From: Mycobacterium malmoense
GTDB taxonomy: Bacteria > Actinomycetota > Actinomycetes > Mycobacteriales > Mycobacteriaceae
Direction: 5' to 3'
Length of the DNA: 64,000 nt
NCBI RefSeq assembly: GCF_019645855.1
Contig: NZ_CP080999.1
Location: forward strand, 2,542,001-2,606,000
Position 1 is the first letter of the stretch. Each line of letters opens with the position of its first letter. Position numbers and translations under genes: made by a program. Below are positions 32,924-40,036 of the stretch, piece after piece. The notes under the pieces are model-generated. The model was not told where the DNA came from. It did no database searches and saw only the letters and a list, made by a program, of their open reading frames with translations.

Positions 32924-33683
32924 CCCACGGCGAGGAGGCCTGGAAGTCTGGGCGCCGTCGGTGGTGCCCCCGATCGGAGTCGAGCTGTCCAACGAGCAGG
33001 CCCTGGCGGTGGCCTTCCGCCACCTTGCCGCCATTGGGTTTGCGGAGAACATGGCCGGACACATCACCTGGCAGCTCGAGGGCCACACCGACATGTTCGT
33101 CAATCCGTGGGGGCTGTGGTGGCAGGAGCTCACCGCCTCGGACATCTGCGCGGTGGACGGCGACGCGCGGGTGGTCCGTGGCCGCTGGGATGTCACCCCG
33201 GCGATCCACATCCACACGGAACTGCACCGCGTCCGCGATGACGCCCGGGTGGTCATTCACAACCACCCCTACTACGTGTGCGTGCTCGCCGCGTTGGGCA
33301 GGCTGCCGCAACTGGTCCACCAAACCGGTTCGCTGTACCTCGATGACCTGTGTCTGATCGACACCTACGACGGCGAGGTCGACACCCCCGCTCGCGCAGC
33401 GGATCTCGCGGCCCGCATCGGTGGCGCCAACCTCACGATCCTGGCCAACCACGGCGTCATCACAACGGGGCGCAACCTGCCCGAGGCCGTTTACCGGGCG
33501 GCATCGATCGAACGGGTATGCAAGCTGGCCTACGACGTCATGCTGACCGGCAAGGAGCCGGTGCGGATGAATTGGTCGGACATGGCGGGCATGCAACGCT
33601 CGCTCATCGAACGGGCCGCCGACGTCTATTGGGCGGGGGCGGCGCGGATGACCATCAAGGCCGATCCCGATGTGCTCACCTGA
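32910..33683 (+). CDS. Class II aldolase/adducin-domain protein
   Basis: 257 residues; ATG 32910 lies inside the end of the synthetase gene. The zinc-binding histidines of class II aldolases are seen as HIHTELH, NHPYY and ANHGVI. Family members cleave or dehydrate hydroxyacid/ketone substrates. Together with the synthetase it forms an operon, closed by the strong hairpin at 33696. Confidence 0.83.
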   Translation: MNAPDPRRGGLEVWAPSVVPPIGVELSNEQALAVAFRHLAAIGFAENMAGHITWQLEGHTDMFVNPWGLWWQELTASDICAVDGDARVVRGRWDVTPAIHIHTELHRVRDDARVVIHNHPYYVCVLAALGRLPQLVHQTGSLYLDDLCLIDTYDGEVDTPARAADLAARIGGANLTILANHGVITTGRNLPEAVYRAASIERVCKLAYDVMLTGKEPVRMNWSDMAGMQRSLIERAADVYWAGAARMTIKADPDVLT

Positions 33684-33695
33684 GCCTGGTCGTCG

Positions 33696-33748
33696 GGTGT
33701 GCGTCCAGGGCGCAATCCGGCCCCCGATTCCCGCCCTGGACGCACACC
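33696..33748. terminator. Strong hairpin, terminator-like (GTGTGCG-ended repeat)
   Basis: GGTGTGCGTCCAGGGCG (33696-33712) is exactly complementary to CGCCCTGGACGCACACC (33732-33748), giving a 17-bp stem and a 19-base loop. It starts 12 bp after the aldolase stop. No T-run follows, as is usual in mycobacterial terminators. It belongs to the same GTGTGCG/CGCACAC family as the hairpins at 18774 and 44690. Confidence 0.7.
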
Positions 33749-33794
33749 GAAAGCCGACGTTGCACACTGGATGCTCCCGCAAGGAGGTTGACGA

Positions 33795-35063
33795 GTGAAA
33801 TCGATCGACGAGCTGGCCGCTAACCTGAATTTCACCACGGCGAAGACCGGCGAGCAGCGCTCGGTCACGTTCCTCCCGGATCCGCCCCGGGCGTCGCGCC
33901 GCTACACGGTGATCTCGGTGGACGATCACATCGTCGAACCGCCGGATACCTTCGCCGGACGCGTGCCGCGCAAGTTCGCCGACCGCGCACCCCAGGTCGT
34001 GGAGACCGACGGCGGGGGACAGGCGTGGGTCTACGACGGCCAGGAGCTGCCCAACGTCGGGTTCAACGCCGTCGTCGGGCGCCCGGTGGCGGAGTACGGC
34101 TTCGAGCCGGTCCGATTCGACGAAATGCGCAGGGGCGCATGGGATATCCACGAGCGCGTCAGGGACATGGACCTCAACGGCATCTACGCCTCGCTCAACT
34201 TCCCGTCGTTCCTGCCGGGCTTCGCCGGCCAGCGGCTGCAACAGGTGACCAGCGATCGGGACCTGGCGCTGGCCTCGGTGCGCGCGTGGAACGACTGGCA
34301 CCTCGAGGTGTGGACGGGCTCCTATCCCGAACGCATCATCCCGTGCCAATTGCCGTGGCTGCTGGACCCCGAGCTCGGCGCCAAGATGATCTACGAGAAC
34401 GCCGAGCGCGGGTTCCACGCCGTCACGTTCAGCGAGAACCCGGCGATGCTCGGGTTGCCGAGCATCCACTCGGGCCACTGGGATCCGATGATGGCGGCCT
34501 GCGCCGAGACGGACACCGTCGTGAACCTGCACATCGGATCGTCCGGTTCCTCGCCGTCCACCACCGACGATGCGCCGCCGGACGTGCAGGGGGTGCTGTT
34601 CTTCGCCTATGCCATTTCGGCGGCGGTCGACTGGCTGTACTCCGGCCTGCCCAGCAGGTTCCCCACTCTGAAAATCTGTTTGTCCGAAGGCGGAATCGGC
34701 TGGGTCGCCGGGCTGCTGGACCGCCTGGACCACATGCTGAGCTATCACGCGATGTATGGCACCTGGCGGGCGCTGGGCGAAAGCTTGACTCCGGCCGAGG
34801 TTTTCACTCGCAACTTCTGGTTCTGCGCGGTGGAGGACAAGTCGTCGTTCGTGCAGCGTGACCGGATCGGTGTCGACAACATCATGTTGGAGGCCGACTA
34901 CCCGCACTGCGACTCCACCTGGCCGCACACCCAACAAACGATCCACGAACAGATCGGCGACCTGCCGCCGGACGTGATTCGTAAGTTCAGCTGGGAGAAC
35001 GCCTCCCGCCTGTACCGGCATCCAGTGCCTGTCGACGTGCAGCGGAATCCCGACGCATTCTGA
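33795..35063 (+). CDS. Amidohydrolase family protein
   Basis: 422 residues from GTG 33795 with AAGGAGG 7 bases upstream, one of the best ribosome-binding sites in the window. The N-terminal ISVDDHIVEPPDTF is the metal-binding DxH of the amidohydrolase-2 family (ACMSD/decarboxylase-like); EADYPHCDSTWP near the end holds another metal-ligand Asp. Such mycobacterial proteins are common in steroid and aromatic catabolic clusters. Hydrolase or decarboxylase cannot be decided here. Confidence 0.85.
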   Translation: MKSIDELAANLNFTTAKTGEQRSVTFLPDPPRASRRYTVISVDDHIVEPPDTFAGRVPRKFADRAPQVVETDGGGQAWVYDGQELPNVGFNAVVGRPVAEYGFEPVRFDEMRRGAWDIHERVRDMDLNGIYASLNFPSFLPGFAGQRLQQVTSDRDLALASVRAWNDWHLEVWTGSYPERIIPCQLPWLLDPELGAKMIYENAERGFHAVTFSENPAMLGLPSIHSGHWDPMMAACAETDTVVNLHIGSSGSSPSTTDDAPPDVQGVLFFAYAISAAVDWLYSGLPSRFPTLKICLSEGGIGWVAGLLDRLDHMLSYHAMYGTWRALGESLTPAEVFTRNFWFCAVEDKSSFVQRDRIGVDNIMLEADYPHCDSTWPHTQQTIHEQIGDLPPDVIRKFSWENASRLYRHPVPVDVQRNPDAF

Positions 35064-35182
35064 CGGCGTTAGCGCGGATTTCCGCGTTGCTGATTCGGGG
35101 CATGTTGGTTACCTGCCGTCTCGTGGCCATGTCGATCTTGCCTTCCACTTCGGGCAAGCCTTCCGGCCATGCGCTCAAAATA

Positions 35183-35228
35183 AGTGAGGCACGACCACCC
35201 GCGACGCGGTCAAATTCAGTGAGGCACG
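35183..35228. repeat. Two direct repeats of AGTGAGGCACG
   Basis: AGTGAGGCACG occurs at 35183-35193 and 35218-35228, 35 bp apart, just outside the right end of the IS200/IS605 element. The sequence between is ordinary. They may be the remains of another insertion's end or a binding site. Confidence 0.4.
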
Positions 35229-35262
35229 CTGATGATCACGTCGGGCTGTGGTTTTGACCTTC

Positions 35263-35285
35263 TCCCGCGACTGAAGATCGCGGGA
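35263..35285. repeat. Right-end hairpin of the IS200/IS605 element
   Basis: TCCCGCGA and TCGCGGGA form a perfect 8-bp stem with the 7-base loop CTGAAGA, immediately after the tnpB stop. In this family the hairpin marks the end that TnpA recognises, and it is part of the guide RNA used by TnpB. Confidence 0.7.
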
Positions 35286-35289
35286 TTCC

Positions 35290-36519
35290 CTATGCCGCTT
35301 GCGCGTCATCGGGTCTTCTCGCTTGCGCGAGCACACCCGCGGTGACGGGTGTTGCCTCCGGTCCGGAGGTGAGCGCGGGCCGGGTGGCCCGGGCGAGGAT
35401 GGTGTTGGCTGCCTGGATGTCCGCGTGGTCTTCGTGGCCACATTGCGCGCAACGGAATTCCGTTTGGCTCTTACGGTTTTCCTTCACGCTGTGGCCACAG
35501 TTGCGGCATTCCAGACTGCTGTACGCGGCCGGCACCTCCACGAGGGCGGTGCCGGACGCGGACGTTTTATGTTCCAAGCGCTGGGCGATCACACCCCAGC
35601 AGTTCGCGTAGATACCCCGGTTCAACCCGGCTTTCGCGGCTTTCCCGTTGGGCAGGTAGTGCCCCGCGTTGTCGGGGTCGGGTTTGGGTTTCGGTGCCCG
35701 CACCATGTTGCGGGTCGCGAGTTTCTCCACGGCCACCACCCCATAGCCGGCAGTGATCCGTGTGGTGGTTTTCTCGACCCAATCGCGACGCCGATCAGCC
35801 ACCCTGGCATGCAGGCGCGCGATCTGCGCTTTCACCTTGTCGCGGCGGATACTGCCTTTGCGGCAGCGGGCAAGCTGACGCTGCAGCCGGGCGAGTTTCT
35901 TCTGCTCGCCGCGGCGCATGATCGGTGCCCGCAGCATCGTGCCGTCCGACAACGCAAGCGTGGTCTTCACTCCCCGGTCGATACCGACCGCCCGCCCCTC
36001 TCTGCCCGGTGCGGCAGTGACCGACGGTTGCGGGGCAGGGAACGCCACATGCCAGCGGTGCGCCCTACACGTGATCCGGGCCATCCCGAGCTTCCCGGCC
36101 GGCAGCGGGCGGGACAGCCGGAACTTCACCAGGCCGAGCTTGGGTATAAACACTTGCGCCCACTTACGGTTGACGCTCTCTACGCGGCTATCACGGATAC
36201 AGAATCCCTCGTCGACAAACTTGCGCCGCCATGTCGGCCGCCGGTGGGTGCCGACGAAGTACGCCGCCGCGGCGCGGTCGAAGTCCCGCAACGCTTGCTG
36301 CTGCACCGACGACGATCCGGCCGCCAGCCATTCGAACGCTTGCCGGGCCTGGGCGAGTTGTTTTTGCCGGGCAGCAGGTCCCGGCGCCGATCGGCCCGAC
36401 CGACCCCAATTGAACTGCTCCACAGCAAGATTCCACACATAACGAGCATCAGCACAGTGCCTGCCCAGCATGAACGCCGCTTGCTCACTGGTGGGATACA
36501 ACCGGTACCGGTGCGCCAC
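35290..36519 (-). CDS. tnpB: TnpB, RNA-guided nuclease of the IS200/IS605 family
   Basis: 409 residues from GTG 36519, two bases past the tnpA stop (GGGGAAGG ~12 bases upstream). The three RuvC residues are present: D in GIDRGVK, E in VAVEKL and D in HADIQAANTIL. The zinc finger CRNCG ... CAQCGH is also complete, so the nuclease looks intact. TnpB proteins cut DNA with an RNA guide taken from the end of the element and help it persist. Given the damaged TnpA, TnpB may be retained for its own function. Confidence 0.88.
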   Translation of the reverse strand: MAHRYRLYPTSEQAAFMLGRHCADARYVWNLAVEQFNWGRSGRSAPGPAARQKQLAQARQAFEWLAAGSSSVQQQALRDFDRAAAAYFVGTHRRPTWRRKFVDEGFCIRDSRVESVNRKWAQVFIPKLGLVKFRLSRPLPAGKLGMARITCRAHRWHVAFPAPQPSVTAAPGREGRAVGIDRGVKTTLALSDGTMLRAPIMRRGEQKKLARLQRQLARCRKGSIRRDKVKAQIARLHARVADRRRDWVEKTTTRITAGYGVVAVEKLATRNMVRAPKPKPDPDNAGHYLPNGKAAKAGLNRGIYANCWGVIAQRLEHKTSASGTALVEVPAAYSSLECRNCGHSVKENRKSQTEFRCAQCGHEDHADIQAANTILARATRPALTSGPEATPVTAGVLAQARRPDDAQAA

Positions 36520-36521
36520 CG

Positions 36522-36935
36522 CTACGCCGCCTTCCCCTGGCGCGCAGCGGCGACTTTCTGGTTCTCCACATACCGCCTGACCACTTCCAGCGGTGCGCCA
36601 CCGACAGTGCAGACGAACCAAGACGGCGACCATAAACACTTCATCCGCGCCAGATACGCGAACTCCCACCGAAGACGCCGCGACGAGCGCCCCTTCAGAA
36701 CCTGGACGAGTTTGGACACCGCCACCTGCGGCGGCAGCTCCACGAGCAGACGCACACGATCGGGCATCGTCTCGACCTCGATCACCATCCCACCGAACTC
36801 GGCGACCACCTCACCGATGATCTGCTTCAACCGCGTCTGGATCGGCCCACCCAACACATCACGACGGCACTTCGGGCACCAAATCACGTGGTACTTCACC
36901 GAAAACACCGACGTACCTGTCGACCGGTACCACAT
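36522..36935 (-). CDS. tnpA: TnpA, Y1 transposase with altered HUH motif
   Basis: 137 residues from ATG 36935 (GTGAGG just upstream). The fold and the C-terminal GGAPLEVVRRYVENQ with the catalytic Tyr match IS200-type TnpA. The metal-binding HUH motif, normally MPDHVHLLV, reads MPDRVRLLV: both histidines are Arg (codons at 36756-36758 and 36750-36752, each one A-to-G change from His). Without these ligands the single-strand transposition chemistry should fail, so the element is probably immobile. Confidence 0.85.
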   Translation of the reverse strand: MWYRSTGTSVFSVKYHVIWCPKCRRDVLGGPIQTRLKQIIGEVVAEFGGMVIEVETMPDRVRLLVELPPQVAVSKLVQVLKGRSSRRLRWEFAYLARMKCLWSPSWFVCTVGGAPLEVVRRYVENQKVAAARQGKAA

Positions 36936-36969
36936 GAACCTCACGATAAACCACACCCACGACAACAAC

Positions 36970-36986
36970 GGTCCGCTACGCGGACC
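36970..36986. repeat. Left-end hairpin upstream of tnpA
   Basis: GGTCCGC-TAC-GCGGACC, a perfect 7-bp stem with a 3-base loop, about 35 bp before tnpA. It fits the left-end structure of the element. Confidence 0.6.
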
Positions 36987-37065
36987 ACAAAACGGGATCG
37001 GCTACCCCCCGACTGAAGTCGAGGACTTGCGCCGAAGAAAGTTTCGGTCAGGTATCCTGCTTGCG

Positions 37066-37188
37066 ATGACTGCTGCGAAGGATCAGGTTCTAGCTGCGGT
37101 TTTGGCCGCTCGTGAGCGCATTCGGAACGGCGAGGCGAAGCCACGGGAGCGCCGGCCTCGCCGCGAAAAAACCGCAAAAAGCGCCTAG
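37066..37188 (+). CDS. Possible 40-residue basic peptide
   Basis: ATG 37066 to TAG 37188 gives a Lys/Arg-rich product starting MTAAKDQVLAAVLAARERI. There is no good ribosome-binding site. It stands at the border of the IS element and the island scar and could be the end of a disrupted gene. Confidence 0.3.
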   Translation: MTAAKDQVLAAVLAARERIRNGEAKPRERRPRREKTAKSA

Positions 37189-37208
37189 AGGACGTCGCAC
37201 GATAAAGC

Positions 37209-37370
37209 GTGCTCAACTGGGACGACGTCGCGTGGGCGAAGTACAACGAACTTCGCGACCGCCGCGATAGGGAACTCGAAAAAGCTCTTGAGGAACGCTC
37301 CCGAATTAATCGAAGACGATCCCGATTCGTCCGACGCGCGGCAATCGCGTTTCGAGTCGGTAGAAGATGA
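37209..37370 (+). CDS. Small 53-residue charged protein, island region
   Basis: GTG 37209 to TGA 37370 encodes a product beginning VLNWDDVAWAKYNELRDRRD, strongly charged and predicted helical. It overlaps the next small frame. Its base composition is less GC-rich than the flanking chromosome, consistent with foreign origin. No family recognised. Confidence 0.4.
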   Translation: MLNWDDVAWAKYNELRDRRDRELEKALEERSRINRRRSRFVRRAAIAFRVGRR

Positions 37371-37479
37371 ACCAACAGTATGGATCGCCGCCGCGCCGCC
37401 GCGCCGTCACCCGCTGCTGCGTATCTACTGGCAACTCGAAGATGATGGCCCCGTGATTGTTCACATCGAGGAGCGGTAG
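37288..37479 (+). CDS. Small protein, island region, unknown function
   Basis: 63 residues ending with LLRIYWQLEDDGPVIVHIEER. The start is uncertain (TTG 37288). The C-terminus loosely resembles RelE/ParE-type toxins, but the N-terminal part is too short for a full domain. It may be a fragment. Confidence 0.35.
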   Translation: MRNAPELIEDDPDSSDARQSRFESVEDEPTVWIAAAPPRRHPLLRIYWQLEDDGPVIVHIEER

Positions 37480-37590
37480 CTGACCCGCCAACCCAAACCA
37501 TCGACCAAGCAACAGACGGAGCTGCGTCGCATGCACGACGTCGGCAACTACACCATCACCGACCTCGGCAAAGCCAAGAAGAGTGTGTGA
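37480..37590 (+). pseudogene. Remnant of a recombinase helix-turn-helix domain
   Basis: The frame reads STKQQTELRRMHDVGNYTIT, then DLGKA, which is the opening of the C-terminal HTH of serine recombinases/invertases. It ends with a stop (TGA 37588-37590) before the recognition helix and is preceded by a stop at 37477. Only this piece survives. Confidence 0.45.
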
Positions 37591-37861
37591 CGTGATCGCA
37601 GAATCGGACCCCGACGACCCCACGCAAACCCTGGCGCTATTACCAGACCGCTGGCACGAGCAGTTCCTCGCCGAATACCGGGCCGGACTCGACGCTGCCC
37701 GCGAAGTCGGGCAGTGGCCCGAGCTGCGCGCCCTGCTGCACCGCTGGCGGCTCCGCGCCACCACCTACACCGACCCTGGTTTCGGCGCCGCCGCACAGGC
37801 CGCCCGCGACGCCCGCCCTGAAGACCTTGTTCCGCTGCCGTGGTGGGACGATAAACGGTGA
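37583..37861 (+). CDS. DUF6247-like protein
   Basis: 92 residues from GTG 37583 (GTG 37592 also possible). The segment HEQFLAEYRAGLDAAREVGQW followed by LHRWRLRATTYTDPGF resembles the DUF6247 family of actinobacteria, usually found next to small toxin-like genes. The next frame starts in its stop (GTGA), like an antitoxin/toxin pair. Confidence 0.55.
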   Translation: MCDVIAESDPDDPTQTLALLPDRWHEQFLAEYRAGLDAAREVGQWPELRALLHRWRLRATTYTDPGFGAAAQAARDARPEDLVPLPWWDDKR

Positions 37862-37992
37862 GCTACCGGCCGATGCTCATCGGACGAGCACAGGATCAGT
37901 TCGGCGAGCACGGCCTCCTATCTTTCCGAATCGATGACAACGCCGAACTCCTGAAACATCCCCTGGACCGGATAACGGTCTCGAAACACTAA
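37858..37992 (+). CDS. Short downstream partner frame, 44 residues
   Basis: GTG 37858 overlaps the stop of the DUF6247-like gene; the product ends at TAA 37992. It contains LLSFRIDDNAELLKHPLDRI. It is too short for a complete RelE/ParE-type toxin, so it may be a truncated partner. The family is not established. Confidence 0.35.
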   Translation: MSYRPMLIGRAQDQFGEHGLLSFRIDDNAELLKHPLDRITVSKH

Positions 37993-38286
37993 GCGATACT
38001 GGGTTTGCCCGATGTGTGGCACCGAACGATGTTGCATCGCATGATGTTTCGCGTTCTTCGTTCCGGGTGGAGGACCGGATCGTGTCCGGCAGCTTCGGTC
38101 AGTTCGACCACCTCCACACGCAACAAACCCGCCCGCGACCGCCGCTGAGCACAATGCGCAAAAGCTCAAAATCGCTTGTTGCGTGGCTATTGCGCACAAG
38201 CGCGTCACGGCCGCTGTCGATCCGTAGCTTCGAGTCCACCGAGGTGTCGGGACCCCCTCGACATCGGCACCCACGAGGAGCCCACC

Positions 38287-38764
38287 GTGTTCACTCATCC
38301 AGAACTGACGACGGGAACAAACGCCACCGCTGCGCTTCCGCGGCGCTTGGACGCAAGGCGTGATGGCTATGTCGAGCGCACCGTCATCACGAGTGACAGC
38401 GTGCGCGACTACGCCTCTGCCGGTGCCAGGGAGCACACCGTCGTTCTGCTGCACGGTCTTTGCCTGACGCAGTCGAGCTGGGCACTGCAGATCCGTCACC
38501 TGGTGCGCCGATGGGGCAACAGCGTGCGAATCATCACCTATGATCACCGCGGCCATGGCCGTTCGACCGGCGCCGACATGCACACCTACCGGATCGACCG
38601 GCTGGCCGCCGATCTCGCCGATGTCCTCACCGCGCTACGCGTCACCGAGCCCCTCACCCTGGCCGGGACACTCGATGGGCGGTATGACGGCGCTGGCATA
38701 CCTGGGCCGTCCCGCCGCCGATCGTCCGGTGGACGCGCAAGGCCTCGCCGATGCGAGCCGGTGA
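38287..38764 (+). pseudogene. Alpha/beta hydrolase, frameshifted and truncated
   Basis: GTG 38287 has GAGGAG 6 bases upstream. The frame reads normally through VVLLHGLCLTQSSWAL and ITYDHRGHGRS up to LTLAG. Then the frame must change by one base to give GHSMGGMTALAYLGRP, the nucleophile elbow. Removing one G of the GGG at 38665-38667 restores it. The restored frame ends after ADASR at 38764, without the rest of the domain or the catalytic His. So both a frameshift and a 3' deletion are visible. Confidence 0.75.
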
Positions 38765-38776
38765 CCTGCCAACGGC

Positions 38777-38809
38777 AATCGGCCCCCTTCCGCAAGAAGG
38801 GGCCCGATT
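38777..38809. terminator. Hairpin terminator of the nitronate monooxygenase gene
   Basis: AATCGGCCCCCTTC and GAAGGGGCCCGATT form a 14-bp stem with one mismatch and the 5-base loop CGCAA. It lies 38 bp beyond the stop of the minus-strand gene ending at 38847 and after the broken hydrolase on the other strand, so it can serve both. Confidence 0.7.
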
Positions 38810-38846
38810 CGTGTGCGGACAGCATGGGCATTCGCTTGGAGATGCC

Positions 38847-39875
38847 CTACGAAATCTCTGCTTCGGAAGCCAGCCGCCGCAGAATGTCGGCCGCGGGCTC
38901 GGCGGTGGCGTGCCGATAACCGGTGCCGGCCCACAGATGGACATAGTCGGGTTTGCTCGCCGCGGCGGCGGCTTTGCGCAGCGGGCTGGTCAGGTGGTGG
39001 AGCGCCGGATAACCCAGCGGGGCCTCGGCCTCGTGGGCGTCGATGAACGCGTTGCGCAGGCCGCGGGCCGGGCGGCCGGTGAAGGCCCGGGTGAGCACCG
39101 TCTCGGTGCGGGCGGGATCGGTCAGGGCCGCCTGGTGGGTGGCCGAGGCGCCGCTTTCGGTGGCACGCAGCAGAACCGTTCCGACCGCGGCCGCCGCGGC
39201 GCCCGCGCGGATTACCTCGGCCACGGCCGCGGGGGTGGCGAGACCGCCCGTGGCGATCACCGGCAGCGGCACCGTCGCGACGATCCGTTGGACGAGCTCG
39301 GCGATCGGGACCGGCGTCAATGGTCGCAGCGGCGTGAGCGTGCCGGAATGCCCGCCGGCGGCCACCGCCTGCACGGCGAGCATGTCGACGCCGGCGTCAT
39401 GGGCTTGCACCGCCTCGTCGGCCGTTGTCACCGTTTGCACCACAACGCTATTGGCCTGTCGCAGCGCGGCGATCACGCGGCGCGGCGGTATGCCGAAGGT
39501 GAACGACACCATCGGGACCGGGTCGTCGAGCAACAGCGCGATCTTCTCGTCGAACCCGTCGTCGTCCTCGATCGGCTCGGCGGGCAGGGTTAGGCCGAAC
39601 TGGTCGGCCTCCCTCTGAATGGCGGCGGCGTAGGTCCGGTAGCTGTCGGGGTCGACCGGCAGCGGGTTGGGCGCAAACACGTTGACGCCGAACGGGATTC
39701 CCTCGGCCCGAACGCTCGTGATCTCGGCCTCGACCGCCTCCACGGTCTTGTAGCCGGCCGCCAGCACGCCCAGGCCGCCCGCCCGGGCCGCGGCCGACAC
39801 CATCGCGGGGGTGGTGGGGCCGCCCGACATGGGGGCGGCGACCAGGGGAATGGACATCCCAAACCGTGCCAGCAT
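38847..39875 (-). CDS. Nitronate monooxygenase-like FMN enzyme
   Basis: 342 residues from ATG 39875 with AAGGGGC upstream. The TIM-barrel FMN motifs are PLVAAPMSGGPTTP at the start, FGVNVFAPNP, AVAAGGHSG and VIATGGLATPAAV. Enzymes of the NPD/NMO family oxidise propionate-3-nitronate or related compounds; some act as enoyl-ACP reductases (FabK). The full length and AGGHSG favour nitronate monooxygenase. Confidence 0.83.
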   Translation of the reverse strand: MLARFGMSIPLVAAPMSGGPTTPAMVSAAARAGGLGVLAAGYKTVEAVEAEITSVRAEGIPFGVNVFAPNPLPVDPDSYRTYAAAIQREADQFGLTLPAEPIEDDDGFDEKIALLLDDPVPMVSFTFGIPPRRVIAALRQANSVVVQTVTTADEAVQAHDAGVDMLAVQAVAAGGHSGTLTPLRPLTPVPIAELVQRIVATVPLPVIATGGLATPAAVAEVIRAGAAAAAVGTVLLRATESGASATHQAALTDPARTETVLTRAFTGRPARGLRNAFIDAHEAEAPLGYPALHHLTSPLRKAAAAASKPDYVHLWAGTGYRHATAEPAADILRRLASEAEIS

Positions 39876-40036
39876 CTCGGTGCCCCTTCCGTGCTCACGC
39901 GTCGTCTCGACAATATCGGCGTCCGCGCGGTCAGTCGCCGGCGAGCGTGCGCAGAATGCCACGCCCGGCGGCGTGTCGGCGTGCAAACACGCCCGCTCGC
40001 CGGAGGGTGGTGCCGGACCTGACAGGATGTTTCAGC

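Larger units (their letters stand above)
35250..37030 (-). mobile_element. IS200/IS605-family insertion sequence (tnpA + tnpB)
   Basis: The element contains tnpA and tnpB in the same direction and has hairpins rather than inverted terminal repeats. At the tnpB end, TCCCGCGA/TCGCGGGA (35263-35285) is followed, on the element's strand, by GAAGGTCAA, which resembles the right end of this family. At the other end, GGTCCGC-TAC-GCGGACC (36970-36986) and a second small stem at 37007-37024 precede tnpA. Boundaries are approximate, since such elements make no target duplications. Confidence 0.75.

Noticed and set aside
31226..35021. Very long minus-strand open frames (676 and 709 codons) opposite the FadD, aldolase and amidohydrolase genes
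   Set aside because: They are antisense to genes with clear motifs, have Arg/Gly/Val-rich composition without any family likeness and arise from the high GC content.
36126..36140. GGGTATAA box near 36130
   Set aside because: Lies inside tnpB and has no GTTT at the right distance.
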